From Haematobia irritans (taxonomy: Eukaryota > Arthropoda > Insecta > Diptera > Muscidae): a stretch of 64,000 nt of DNA. The DNA is taken from NCBI RefSeq assembly GCF_050003625.1, contig NC_134397.1:281040070-281104069 (forward strand). Reading direction: 5' to 3'. Below the pieces are notes generated by a model that saw only the letters and a program-made list of their open reading frames with translations, did not search any database and had not been told where the DNA came from. Below are positions 23,735-33,966 of this stretch, in pieces. The translations under genes were made by a program, and so were the position numbers. Position 1 is the first letter of the stretch. Each line of letters begins with the position of its first letter.

Positions 23735-23970
23735 GGCTCGGTGGCTAATTCATTCATTTTGTAAACTGATGGTACGTGGTTCGATCCTCCGTCCGGTCGA
23801 AATCTTAAATTTTTTGAATATTTCTAAATTCTAGTTAATATTTCTAAATTGTTTGTTATTGTAGAAGATAAAGTGCAAAATAGGTCATTGGTCTTCCCCC
23901 CATGCGCGGTGAATTACTTTTGACTCACTTTTAGTGTGTCATACCAATGGCCAAGGATCACATATAATAA
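23735..23970 (+). repeat. tRNA-like SINE, second type
   Basis: A pol III A box (TGGCTCGGTGG at about 23742) and B box (GGTTCGATCC at about 23789) are spaced as in a tRNA. They are followed by GTCCGGTCGAAA and an AT-rich body, not by a tRNA acceptor stem. I read it as a SINE head, distinct from the complete SINE at 59569. A tRNA gene is unlikely because the cloverleaf stems do not pair. Confidence 0.5.
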
Positions 23971-23984
23971 TTAATTTCTATATA

Positions 23985-24588
23985 CACTGAAAAAAATATG
24001 CAAATTTTGCTTAGCACAGAAGACGCATTTCTCTAATAAGTTTTTTCCTTGTCCAAAAGTCAATAAACTTTTCAATAAAGTCGTATTGTCCTTATAATTA
24101 AGTGATTTCACTTAAAAAAATGTTGGGGCTAAGGTCAACTTGACTTTAATAATTCGGATAAAATTCTTCAAACTTAATAAAATTGTCTTTAAATTTGTGG
24201 CCTTTTGGTATCTTGTCTACAAAGCAAAAACTCGTTCAAATATAGGACATGTTTTTCAACACTTTATTTTAAAGACGTTTTTTACTTGAAACATTGCATA
24301 ATTTCTACTGGAAGTCGAGTCTTAATTTGGAAAATAAAATTGTCATCAACTCGTTTTTAAAGGTCTTTGGTAGTATATGAATAAAAAAGCTGAAAAAGCG
24401 GAAAATTAAAATTTGCTTCCAAGAAGCAAGGACACAAAAACGCAATTTTAAAAGAGAATTGTGTCTTAAAAGTATCCTTATTGTATTCTCCGCTTCTTTG
24501 TATTCTCCGCTTCTTTGACTCGGAATCAATACCAAAATTTTTAAAGTAAAGACAAAATCTTTGGAACCTGGCATGCTTTTTTTCAGTG
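23985..24588. mobile_element. Inverted-repeat element, family M copy 1
   Basis: Starts CACTGAAAAAAAT and ends TTTTTTTCAGTG, with TA on both sides. Length is 604 bp. Interior landmarks shared with copies at 26809-27420 (reverse) and 28011-28171 (partial) are GCAAATTTTGCTTAGCA, CTTGTCCAAAAGTC and TCCTTATAATTAAGTGA. The TA flank suggests a Tc1/mariner-mobilised non-autonomous element. A short tandem repeat of TATTCTCCGCTTCTTTG lies at about 24481-24515. Confidence 0.75.
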
Positions 24589-24851
24589 TAATGAGACATA
24601 TTTCATATATAAGTTAAAGTTCTGTGGCTAACCAAGCTGAATTTAGAATTTGCAAATTTATAAGAAGCATTTTCCTTTGAATTCTAGAGAAATTATAAAA
24701 TTCTAATCTAAGTGTTCAAGAATATTATCGATCTTAATTCTGCAAATTTTTTATCGAATTACGCATTAAAAGTAAAATTTAGCAATTTTACTTCTAGTTT
24801 CAGGCAATTTGCGATATTTGCGCCTATTATGCCCGTAGAAGTCATATCGGA

Positions 24852-25227
24852 AGGTGTACACTGACACGATATTGACGTGACTCACGAAAATTTTCGTGAA
24901 TCACGCATGAGTCACACTAATGGCAACGGCGTGAGTGTGATTAACAAACCAAATGTCGTGTGTGAGCGTGAGTCACGAATATAATTTCTTCGTGAGTGTG
25001 CGTGAAGAACGAATTTCAAAATACGCTCACGAAAAAAATCCCGCTCACGGCCATAAAACGCTCATGGTGTCAAACACCATGATTATTCGTGAGTCACGAC
25101 ATTTTCGTGCTTGAGTACAAAGTTTATTTTTGTGAGTGTACGTGAGTCCCACCAAACAACATCGTGCATGAGTAAGATTTTTCCGTTGTGAGTGAGCGTG
25201 AGTAAAATATTACTCACGTGCACACCT
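24852..25227 (-). mobile_element. TCACG-rich element, copy 1
   Basis: 376 bp packed with CGTGAGTCACG-type motifs on both strands. The ends are inverted (AGGTGTACACTGACACGA on the left; CACGTGCACACCT on the right). The reverse complement aligns along its length with 28172-28693. There is no coding potential. The dense semi-palindromic motifs would allow many alternative hairpins. Confidence 0.75.
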
Positions 25228-25239
25228 AATATAGACCGA

Positions 25240-26565
25240 TCTATACCAATGAACAGGTTTTTATTACACTGCGCCACACTGCGGAACAAGAGGGCTAAAT
25301 TTGATTGAAATCGTTAAAGAGTTAGATATAGCTGCCATAATAATGTTTTTCCGAATTGCATTTATATAGCTAAAATACCTCCATATTCCTTGTAAATCGC
25401 CACTGCAAATGTAAATCAAATTTGAGTAAAAATCAAAATTGCCTATACCTCTAATACATAAATTGTAAATGATGTTTTACGAAATTGCATAAAAATATCT
25501 GTAGATTAAAAATTTTCCAATTTTTTACTAACATTGTGCTTCGCTCCAGGACATTAGTCGATTTGAATTCTAAGCCATGAGATCTTGCAGAAGTCCAAAA
25601 AATTTTGGGAATATAAACTTTAGATATAAAACACAACTAACTGGAAGGATTTGAGATGGTATCGAAAATATGAATGCACAAAGTGGTTCAATGCAAACTT
25701 TAGACTTTACTTTTTTGTTATGGATTAAAAAATACTTTTAGATTTCAAAATTTAGGCAAATGGGATAAAAGTTGCGGCTTTTATGTCATCAAATCGGGAT
25801 ATTTGGCTACATGGGGCAATATAAAAACATGTACCGATATAAACCAATACTTCCATATTTCAAATTTGCGGCAAATCGGAGATTGGGCTACTTGGCAAAT
25901 CGGATGAGAATTTCGGCATCTATACTCTTAACAAGTCAAATCGAGAGTATCGGTCTATTTGGTGGATAGGTCTATATGGAACCATACACACCATATTTGA
26001 CATATCTTTCTTCATTTAAAATTTCAGGCGAAACTTTGGGGTATATGACTTCAGGAAGTCAAGTCGGGAGATCTGTCTATATAGAGGATTTGTCAAAGCA
26101 TGGAAAGATACCAAAATTATCTTTCTCGTTTCCGATATCTTAACAAACATATTCATACAGAGATACAGACATTGTGTATGTGGCAATAAGGTTTAGGGCC
26201 GACCACTGAGTCGATGGCTAGATCGTCTGACTGTGAACACATTTTTGTGATCAAAGTCTAGGTCGCATTTTAAGTCCAATCGACTTCAAATTTCGCACAA
26301 GTTTGATTTGAAAGAAACCGCCTCAATATAGCTTCGATATATCTTTCGCCCCAGAAGGTAAGTTTTTGCCGTGTGTCAAATTTGGTTGAAATCAGTTCAG
26401 ATTTAGACATAGCTCCAACATATATCTTTCGCTGGAGGTACACCCATATGAGTACATAGGTCTAAGTTTTACAACGATTTACATAGAATTTTACACAGGG
26501 TGAATAATTCTTACAGTTAGATATAGCTTTCATATGTATATTTGACCCGATTTATACTCATATGA
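25240..26565 (+). repeat. DINE-1-like repeat block
   Basis: Starts near a TGCGCCACACTGCGGAAC motif (about 25269). It contains CTGTGAACACATTTTTGTGAT at about 26230 and repeated units with TTTAGAYATAGCTCC and ATATCTTTCGC. It is more diverged than the array at 54.2 kb. There is no gene inside. Confidence 0.55.
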
Positions 26566-26570
26566 ACACC

Positions 26571-26660
26571 GTAGGTTAGGTTAAGTTAGGTTAAAGTGAC
26601 AGCCCGATTAAGTTTCAGGCTCACTTCGACTATGCAGTCCATTGTGATTCCACTTTTAAC
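26571..26660 (-). repeat. 3' fragment of the tRNA-derived SINE
   Basis: GTAGGTTAGGTTAAGTTAGG followed by ACAGCCCGATTAAG and CAGGCTCACTTCGACTAT matches the reversed 3' end of the complete SINE at 59569-59919, with several substitutions. Confidence 0.65.
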
Positions 26661-26808
26661 TAAAAGTAACTTTACATATGGGCACTTCTAGTTTTATCCA
26701 CTGAACCTTCTCTATTATTTTCATTTGTTGAACGAACCAGATTGTTCCAAATACATTAACAGACTGCTTAAGTTAACGTTTTCTAGGTTCGCCAGTAATC
26801 TAAAGCTA

Positions 26809-27420
26809 CACTGAAACAAAAGCATGTCCGGTTCCAAAGATTTTCTCTTTACTTTAAAAATTTAGGTATTTATTCCGAGCCAAAGAAGCGGAGAATTAAT
26901 GTAGGGATACTTTTAAGACTTTTAAATTTGGGTTTTGTGTACTTGATTCTAGGAAGCAAATTTTAATTGTTCGCTTTTTCAGCTTTTTTTCTTCATATGC
27001 TACCAAAGTCCTTTAAAAACGAGTTAACGACAACTTTATTTTCCAAATTCAGACTCTACTTACAGTACAAATTATGCAATGTTTCAAGTAAAAAACGTCT
27101 TTAAAATAAAGTGTTGGAAAACATGTCCTATATTTGAACGATTTTTTTCTTTGTAGTCAAGATGCAAAAAAAGAACAAATTTAAATACAATTTCATTAAT
27201 TTTAAAGATTTTTTTCTGAATTATTAAAGTCAAGTTGACCTTTCCCAAAAAAAATGTTCTTTCATGTTATGATACCCATTTTTAATTCAAATTATAAGGA
27301 CAATACGACTTCATTGTAAAGTTTATCGACTTTTGGACAAGGAAAACAACTTTATATTAGAGAAATGCGTCTTCTATGCTAAGCAAAATTTGCATACGTA
27401 TTTTTAGGACATGAAATCAT
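26809..27420. mobile_element. Inverted-repeat element, family M copy 2 (reverse, one end lost)
   Basis: It begins CACTGAAACAAAAGCATG after TA. In reverse orientation it follows the interior order of copy 1 to GCTAAGCAAAATTTGC and GGACATGAAATC. The terminal ~20 bases on the right are missing. Compared with copy 1 it retains the GGACATGAAATC stretch, which copy 3 also has, so copy 1 carries a deletion there. Confidence 0.7.
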
Positions 27421-27483
27421 TTATTCTAATAATATCCCTCACATTCTTAGATTTACTAATTCGGTCTTTCTAGTTTACTCACT

Positions 27484-27551
27484 TGTTTGTTAATAATAAA
27501 GAACTACTCGAGTAGTTAGAATATTATGCCTTGATGTCGTAATGCGAACAT
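27484..27551. repeat. Inverted repeat, left member
   Basis: AATAATAAAGAACT, TTATGCCTTGATG and CGTAATGCGAACATA recur in reverse at 30617-30694. The pair brackets about 3.07 kb that contain a LINE fragment, two small elements and mariner copy 2. Confidence 0.7.
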
Positions 27552-27732
27552 ATCACAAATCTCGCAATTGAAGTTTGTGGTTCAGTGTATTATGGCGTTC
27601 TTTTGTCGTTCCAGCAGGCCTAGAATTCTTCTATTTTCTAATTCTAAAAATTAGATAGTTGTTGTTTTTTTATTTTTTACTAAAGACATCAAGACGAAAT
27701 AAGAAATAAATAATCATCAAAATTACCATTTC

Positions 27733-28010
27733 ATGGATACACCACCACCCAGGAACGTAAGGGTTGGTGTACATCATCTAGAGCGCGAAAATCCAGCGCT
27801 ACAAAAAAAAAGAATTTTTAGATCAAGCAGCGTACCAGGCTGGTTTAGCAGGATTCCTGAGCATACTGTAGCTGAAGCGGTGAGAAGCTACAAGGTCAAT
27901 CCAGTTATCGGAGACCGACTACCGCCCATAGCACCGGAGGAAAGAGAACTCCCACGGCTGATAATTTTAGCCCAATTAAGATCTGGCTAGTGCTGCCGCC
28001 TCAATTCCTA
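27733..28010 (+). pseudogene. Jockey-type LINE ORF2 C-terminal fragment
   Basis: Translation gives VRVGVHHLERENPA, then VIGDRLPPIAPEERELPR, LAQLRSG, a stop, and CCRLNSY. The EERELPR...LAQLRSGYC.RLNSY pattern is the signature near the C-terminus of jockey-like LINE ORF2. The frame is stopped once and is cut at 28010 by family M copy 3. Confidence 0.75.
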
Positions 28011-28171
28011 CACTGAAAAAAATATTGTCGTGAGGCCAAAGATTTCATGTCCTTAAAATACGAATGCAAATTTTGCTTAGCATAAAAGACGCATTTTTCT
28101 GATAAAAAGTTTTTTTCTTTGTCCAAAAGTCGATAAACTTTTCAATGAAGTCGCATTGTCCTTATAATTAA
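28011..28171. mobile_element. Inverted-repeat element, family M copy 3 (truncated)
   Basis: Starts TA|CACTGAAAAAAATATTG and follows copies 1 and 2 to CCTTATAATTAAGTGAG, where it passes directly into the TCACG-rich element. The junction falls in a shared GTGAG, so the break may have used microhomology. Confidence 0.7.
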
Positions 28172-28693
28172 GTGAGTAATAGTTTACTCACGCTCACACA
28201 CACTCACGACTGAAAAATCATACTCACGGAAAATATTGTTTGGTAGGACTCACGCTCACGCACACACATTAAAAGAAAATTTGTACTCACGCACGAAAAC
28301 GTCGTGACTCACGAAAAATACCGTGACTCGCAAAAAATATCGTGACTCACGAATAATTTTATGAGTAATTTACCTTACCGAAGTGTCTGAAAACATGAGC
28401 ATTATTAAAATCGAGAGTGCTACTAAAATTGTAATTGTGTCACTAAAATTGTAATTGAATTTAACTCTTAAGCGTTTTATGTTGGTGAGCAGGATTATTT
28501 TCGTGAGCGTAATTCGTTACTCACGCACACTCACGAAGATATTATTTTCGTGACTCACGCTCACGCACGACATTTTGCTTTGTTAATCACGCTCACGCAC
28601 ACTAATGCCGTTGTCATGAGCTTGACTCAGGACTCACGCACGAATCACGAAAATTTTCGTGAGTAACGACAATTTCGTGTCACGTGCACACCT
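28172..28693 (+). mobile_element. TCACG-rich element, copy 2
   Basis: 522 bp, colinear with the reverse complement of 24852-25227. It has an extra ~110 bp near 28360-28470 and lacks the first dozen bases of the left terminus. It ends CACGTGCACACCT. The TCACG/CGTGA motif occurs dozens of times. No ORF. Confidence 0.75.
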
Positions 28694-29169
28694 CTAAACC
28701 AAACACGCTAAATTCTCAAAGATACCATATACTTACACAATGTGCACAATTTCAACTGAGTCGGATGAAATTTTGCTCCGTATACCACTTCAAACAGATC
28801 GGAAAAAATTTGAACCTCCAGGAAGCTCCGGAAATCAACTGTCCGGAAAAGAATTGTATCGGTGATAAAAGTGGTCAGTTTTTGGACATTTCTGCGATTT
28901 TGAGCATGAAAATGAAAATTTTCCGTACTAATGTATTCAGCATATTTGTTGGCCGTTCAAGGGCTACAACTTTGCTAAATACATCAAACACGAATTCATA
29001 GCTTTTTTCGAGATATGGCCATACAAAATTGCAAAAAAAGTGCTCAAAATTGAATTTGGCGACTAAATTTTAGAGGCTCATAAACGTGAACTGCAAAATC
29101 CTTTTGCGCTGCTGTTGAAGTTGTACTCTGGTAGTTGATTTGAATGAAGAAATAAAAAATTGTCTAATT
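28694..29169. other. Repeat-like sequence of unknown type
   Basis: No gene. The phrasing (ACAGATCGG, GAACCTCCAGGAAGCTCCGG) recalls diverged DINE-like units, but no clear start or end was found. Confidence 0.35.
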
Positions 29170-29174
29170 TTTAC

Positions 29175-29255
29175 AATTTGAAAAAGTTTTCCAATCCAAC
29201 CGAGGGTCGAACCCGGGTCTGAAGGCACTTTAACACAAAGCCTTAACATACCGAA
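29175..29255 (-). repeat. tRNA-like SINE head, third type
   Basis: On the minus strand a B box (GGGTTCGACCCTCGG, about 29203-29217) is followed by TTGGATTGGAAAACT and an AT-rich body. The A box region is weak. It is probably a SINE relic; it does not fold as a tRNA. Confidence 0.4.
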
Positions 29256-29339
29256 ACGTCAACTCAAATGTAACAGGTTGGCTGATTTTTTGTTCGTTTT
29301 TATTATTCAACATAGTGCCCTTCAAGAGCGATACAACGA

Positions 29340-30420
29340 TTATAACGACCTTCCAATTTTTTGATACCTTCGGTTTTGCCTCAAAATAGGCCTCAGTTTC
29401 GGCGATCACCTCTTCATTGCAGCCAAATTTTTTACCTGCGAGCATCCTTTTGAGGTCTGAGAACAAGAAAAAGTCGCTGTGGACCAGATCTGGAGAATAC
29501 GATGGGTGGGGAAGCAATCCGAAGCCCAATTCATGAATTTTTGCCATCGTTCTCAATTACTTGTGGCACGGTGCGTTGTCTTGGTGGACCAACACTTTTT
29601 CTTCTTCATATGGGACCGTTTTGCCGCGATTTCGACCTTCAAACGCTCCAATAACGCCATATAATAGTCACTGTTGATGGTTTTTCCCTTCTCAAGATAA
29701 TCGATAAAAATTATTCCATGCGCATCCCAAAAAACAGAGGCCATTACTTTGCCAGCGGACTTTTGAGTCTTTCCACGCTTCGGAGACGTTTCACCGGTCG
29801 CTGTCCACTCAGCCGGCTGTTGATTGGACTCAGGAGTGTAGTGATGGAGCCATGTTTGATCCATTGTCACATATCGATGGAAAAACTAGGGTGTATTACC
29901 AGTTAACAGCTGCAAACACCGCTCAGAATCATCAACACGTTGTTGTTTTTGGTCAAATGTGAGCTCGCGCGGCACGTTCCTTTGATATCTTCAAGGCCTC
30001 TGCTATCTTGATCAACTTCATTTTACGGTCATTCAAAATCATTTTGTGGATTTTTTTGATGTTTTCGTCGGTAACCACCTCTTTCGGGCGTCCACTGCGC
30101 TCACCGTCCTCCGTGCTCATTTCACCACGCTTGAATTTTGCATACCAATCAATTATTGTTGATTTCCCTGGGGCAGAGTCCGGAGTCATTTTACGGTCAT
30201 TCAAAATCATTTTGTGGATTTTTTTGATGTTTTCGTCGGTAACCACCTCTTTCGGGCGTCCACTGCGCTCACCGTCCTCCGTGCTCATTTCACCACGCTT
30301 GAATTTTGCATACCAATCAATTATTGTTGATTTCCCTGGGGCAGAGTCCGGAAACTCATTATAAAGCCAAGTTTTTGCTTCCACCGTATTTTTTCTCTTC
30401 AGAAAATAGTATTTTATCAA
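29340..30420 (-). pseudogene. Broken mariner transposase with duplicated DNA-binding segment
   Basis: On the minus strand the N-terminal frame (30420-29953) reads NTVEAKTWLYNEFPDSAPGK and then repeats a 56-residue unit from DSAPGKSTIIDWY to ILNDRKM twice, in frame. It then gives LIKIAEALKISKERA and breaks at a deletion that removes the GHIIHQYLDMRK region. The catalytic part (29870-29553) has TMDQTWL, where the usual glutamate after the first aspartate is glutamine. The second catalytic box (HQDNAPCH) is lost to a frameshift at KKKK|CW. The third box (YSPDLVHSDFFLF) is present at about 29490. It is non-functional. Confidence 0.88.
30018..30353 (-). repeat. 168-bp tandem duplication inside mariner copy 2
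   Basis: Units 30018-30185 and 30186-30353 are identical or nearly so by eye. The period of 168 is 56 codons, so the frame is kept. The unit covers the linker and helix-turn-helix part of the transposase. High identity between units suggests a recent event. Confidence 0.92.
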
Positions 30421-30616
30421 AAAACGAAATTACTTTTTTTCACAATAACAAAAGTTGCTTCACAGAAGACGCTCTATCCCACAAACTAATTGACTTACAA
30501 ACGTCAAATTTTGACACGAATCATTTGAAGGTTGGTACTATATAAAAATAACATGCATTTAATACTAGCGACGCCATCTATGTGTCAGACCGGGGACTTA
30601 TCAGCCAACCTGTTAT

Positions 30617-30694
30617 GTAGTATGTTCGCATTACGGCATCAAGGCATAATGTTATAACTACTTCTCCAGAAGTTCTTTATTATTATGAACAAAT
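30617..30694. repeat. Inverted repeat, right member
   Basis: Reverse partner of 27484-27551 (TATGTTCGCATTACGGCATC, CATAATG, AGTTCTTTATTATTATGAAC). It begins at the TA flank of mariner copy 2, so the mariner landed right beside this terminus. Confidence 0.7.
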
Positions 30695-30714
30695 ATACGG
30701 TTCTTAGGGCCAAA

Positions 30715-31198
30715 TTCTGCAAAATCGGCAGAACCATTTGTACATTTCTAAGTCTAAATCAACGATATTTTGAATTTTTTGTTGATAGCACAAAAGATTG
30801 CGATCTGCCAAATTTGTGATCAGTTAATAAAAAAGGGAGCTATATGTAAATCTGAACCGATTTCAATGAAATTTTGTACACTTGAAAAGTATTTTGAGTT
30901 AAATCTCGCGACGATCGGTTAGAAAATAAGCGTTTGTTGAAATCGGGCAATACATATACATGGGAGCTATATGTAAAAAGTAAACAGCAATCAATAGAGC
31001 CAAGAAAACACCATGTACCGAATTTAATCAAAATCGATTAAAAATTGCAACCGGAATCCTACAACATGACGGACAGATATCAAGGGTTTGATCGACTCAG
31101 GAGGTGATTCTGAGTCTATCGGATATATTTGCAATATCTCTGGCAGGACAGATCAAAGTTATTAAACCCTGACCACTATGTGGGCTAGGGCATAAAAA
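30715..31198 (+). repeat. DINE-like repeat, variant
   Basis: Contains GGGAGCTATATGTAAATCTG and ACCGATTTCAATGAAATTTT units, and a GATTCTGAGTCTATCGG block. It ends with ACCCTGACCACTATGTGG. It runs into the assembly gap. Confidence 0.5.
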
Positions 31199-31200
31199 TT

Positions 31201-31300
31201 NNNNNNNNNNNNNNNNNNNNNNNNNNNNNNNNNNNNNNNNNNNNNNNNNNNNNNNNNNNNNNNNNNNNNNNNNNNNNNNNNNNNNNNNNNNNNNNNNNNN
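31201..31300. other. Assembly gap (100 N)
   Basis: Exactly 100 unknown bases, the usual placeholder for a gap of unknown size. The sequence on its right is the end of a family B element, so the gap probably hides repeat sequence. Confidence 0.99.
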
Positions 31301-31467
31301 AATGGAAAAAATTTCGCAAAATTTTCGCATTTTTTGGTTTTGTATGGAGTTAGCCTTAAGGCCGGTACTCTGTTCGGTTTTCGCGTTGAAACCCCATACA
31401 AAATTTAAAAATGCGAAATTTTTTTCATTTGTGGTACTTTGTTTTTTTCGAGTTGAAAAACTGACGC
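31301..31467. mobile_element. Family B inverted-repeat element pieces
   Basis: 31301-31365 matches the right end of the complete family B element at 32349-32785 (GGAAAAAATTTCGCAAA, TTTGGTTTTGTATGGAGTT). From 31366 a second copy starts in the opposite direction (AAGGCCGGTACTCTGTTCGG). It is cut at about 31467 by the CCCAATAAAC element. Confidence 0.6.
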
Positions 31468-33323
31468 TTCCCAATAAACACAAACGTTTGAAAAATGCTA
31501 AATTTCAACAATTTTTCAAACATTTTTTCAAAGGATTAGGGTAATATTCAAGTTGAGAAATTGTTGAAAAAATCGCGTTCTCAACAAAAAACAGACATTA
31601 CCCTCAACAGTGAAATTCAACACATTAGCAATAATATCTCAAGTGTTATCCTCAAATTGAAATGCATCGCTACTCAATAATTTGTCAAACAATTTTCGAT
31701 GCGAGTGAAATTCAAAATTAACATCGTTGCAAATACTTTTCAACCAAAATTTGTATGAATGATATCCCGACTTCAAATTGAAAGTCAAAGCCAAAATTCT
31801 ATGAATTTTGTATAATTTATTCATTTTCATCAAAATAAAAAAAATAATAATGCACTACAATACCAATTGATAAATAATAATCTTATGAAACATATCAACA
31901 AATAAGAAAAAACAAAAAAAAAAAACTTCAAATATCTTAAACGTTATTAGTAAACACTTTTGCATTGATAATTCGTTTTCCTTTCTTTTGGTGTCATAAA
32001 ACAGCATTAAAATTTATTAGCATGCGGGCAATTTGAAATTAGGAACGTACTGGACCGCGTGTTAGAATTGATTTCCAGCAGAAGGAATTCAAAAAATATC
32101 CATTTTAAACTGATAATAGCATATGAATTAAACTGACGATGTGATGCACATTTTCATCCAGAAGTTGTTGATTTCAACATTTTGTTGTTTTTAACAATTT
32201 TAATTGGTTGCACTTGTAATGTTTCTGGAAACTTTTTCTTGTCGATAAGCCACTTATTTTTCATTGGTCAGCTTCTTAATGTTTGCAGGAATGTAGCATC
32301 CAAAGATTTTAGTTTTCCGCAAAGAGATTTAAATTTAGTGACTTCTCTAAAGGCCGGTACTATGTTCATCCTTGCGAAAAATTTTATGGAAACCATTATT
32401 TCGCACATAGAAAGCGGAGTTTTTTTAGGTAACTTGGAGCGCTATTTTACAGGGAGCGATATTGGATTAAGTTGGTGGTGTTGCTTGTTTTTACAAAATA
32501 ACATTTTATTTTGCCTTGGGCAATTGATCTGCTATTCCTTTGATCCTTTGTATAGTTTCGGAACAAAAATATGGTCCGTGTTTGATTTATAAACCCGCAC
32601 AAATAGTTTTTAATAAATAAATTATTTCTTAATTCACATTGCAAATGGCGCCGTGCTATAAACATCAGTTTTTCAACACGAAAAAACAAAGTATCACAAA
32701 TGGAAAAAATTTCGCAAATTTTTCGCATTTTTTGGTTTTGTATGGAGTTTCAACGCGAAAACCGAACAGAGTACCGGCCTTAAAGTGTTGATTTAATTTT
32801 TCATATTGACGTACCAATTATTATAAACTATTTGAACCAGTTCCAGTCAATTTCCACCATTTTTTCATCGGTCAGCTTTTTAATGTTTTCAAGTACGTAG
32901 AATCCATAATTTTAGTTTTCTGCAAAGAGATATACATTTAGTGACTTCCTTAAAGTTTTATTTCATTTTTTATTTTCACTTACCTATTTTAATAAACTAT
33001 TTGGTTATTTGTCTAAAATTTTTCATTTTTTTATTTCTTGCAATTGACCACGAACTTCGTTGCTCAAATAAGTATTGAAAACCACATGGTTTTTTCGTTG
33101 CATTTTAGGGTAGTGTTTTGTCAAAGTTTTCTCATATTATCTTCAACACCTTTTCAAAGATTTCGTCAACATTTTTGCAAATTGGAAGTAATTCGCAAAC
33201 AATTTGAAGATGTATTGAAGATGAGCTATTTCAAGTCAAGTTGAATTTATGTTGAAAATTATATTTACCCTCAAACTGAAAAGTTGTTGCATTTTAAAAA
33301 CGCTCATCCTGTGTTTATTGGGA
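31468..33323. mobile_element. CCCAATAAAC-ended inverted-repeat element
   Basis: The left end CCCAATAAACACAAACG (31470) and the right end TGTGTTTATTGGG (about 33311-33323) are inverted partners, and GAAAAATGC-like sequence continues inside both. There is no transposase. Inside, a ~100-bp block is present twice in diverged form (32262-32350 and 32862-32955: GGTCAGCTT, TTTTAGTTTTC, CAAAGAGATW). A family B element was inserted at 32349. A related left end is at 52651. Confidence 0.6.
32349..32785. mobile_element. Family B inverted-repeat element, complete
   Basis: Termini are AGGCCGGTACTATGTTC and GAACAGAGTACCGGCCTT, about 437 bp apart. TAAA occurs on both sides and may be the target duplication. 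The tandemly related sequence at 32936-32960 shows the empty site. No protein is encoded. Confidence 0.7.
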
Positions 33324-33325
33324 AT

Positions 33326-33605
33326 ATCTTCATTTATCTCCGTAAATAGGGTCTCAAACGCAGGGATGTTAACTTATTTATGCGAAATAATATGCCTGCC
33401 TATTTTGCGAAAAGTCCGGGATTGTATAAATATGTGCTTTAAAAAGCTTAAAACAAAGATTTCGCATTTATTCCGCGCTAACGTTTTTTATATGGAGTAT
33501 AACAGTTTTTCGTTCGAAAACGTGATCTTAGTACTAGGCTTAACGTTTTTTATATGGAGTATAACAGTTTTTCGTGCGAAAACGTGATCTTAGTACTAGG
33601 CTTTA
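33326..33605. mobile_element. Family C inverted-repeat element, left end missing, with tandem duplication
   Basis: Matches 58706-58955 from TATCTTCAT and AATAGGGTCTCAAACGCAGG to GATCTTAGTACTA. The last 62 bp are present twice (period 62: ACGTTTTTTATATGGAGTAT at 33481 and 33543). Confidence 0.65.
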
Positions 33606-33966
33606 TGCGCTTTACAGACTATCAGTTATTCCGGACGGAATATCGGTGTTTGTAAAGAATCTTACAGTGTGTCGGGTCGATACGACTTGTCGACGATGAC
33701 TAAATAATCGGTAAATGTGTGTGAACATATCCCATATATTTTATTATTATGCCTTCGGACTTAACTTATAGTGTGCACAATATATGGGATATGTACAAGG
33801 CATATTAAAGAGGTAAAGTCATGCAACCAGGTGACTAATATCGACATTCATCTTGTCAAAGGCTTTGTTTACGTTTAGTAGGTTTGTTTACATTCTTTGT
33901 GTACATAAATATTACAATACGACACGAGCACTGTCGTCCGGAATAACTGATAATCTGTAAAGAGCA
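33606..33966. mobile_element. MITE with 9-10 bp target duplication upstream of the modulo-like gene
   Basis: Inverted ends (TGCGCTTTACAGACTATCAG; right end read inward TGCTCTTTACAGATTATCAG) extend about 36 bp to ATTCCGGACG. The flanks carry TAGGCTTTA at 33597-33605 and 33968-33976, one base from the element. A 9-10 bp duplication suggests a Mutator-like (MULE) or Merlin/Kolobok-type source. A second internal inverted pair is CATATCCCATATAT / ATATATGGGATATG. It ends 134 bases before the start codon of the modulo-like gene. Confidence 0.8.

Larger units (their letters stand above)
29273..30613 (-). mobile_element. irritans-type mariner, copy 2
   Basis: Flanked by TA at 29271-29272 and 30614-30615. 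The right end (5' in element sense) is a good Himar-type terminus. The left end keeps only the outer ACAGGTTGGCTGAT and then jumps to TTTTTGTTCG, so about half of that inverted repeat plus adjacent sequence is deleted. Its 1341-bp length results from this loss and others being offset by a 168-bp internal duplication. Confidence 0.92.

Noticed and set aside
24852..28693. Possible CRISPR-like or satellite array from repeated TCACG motifs
   Set aside because: The motif spacing is irregular, there are no unique spacers of constant length, and the two copies align as dispersed elements with ends. CRISPR is not expected in an animal genome.
31097..31483. Reading frames crossing the N run
   Set aside because: They include 34 unknown codons and repeat sequence; nothing supports a gene.
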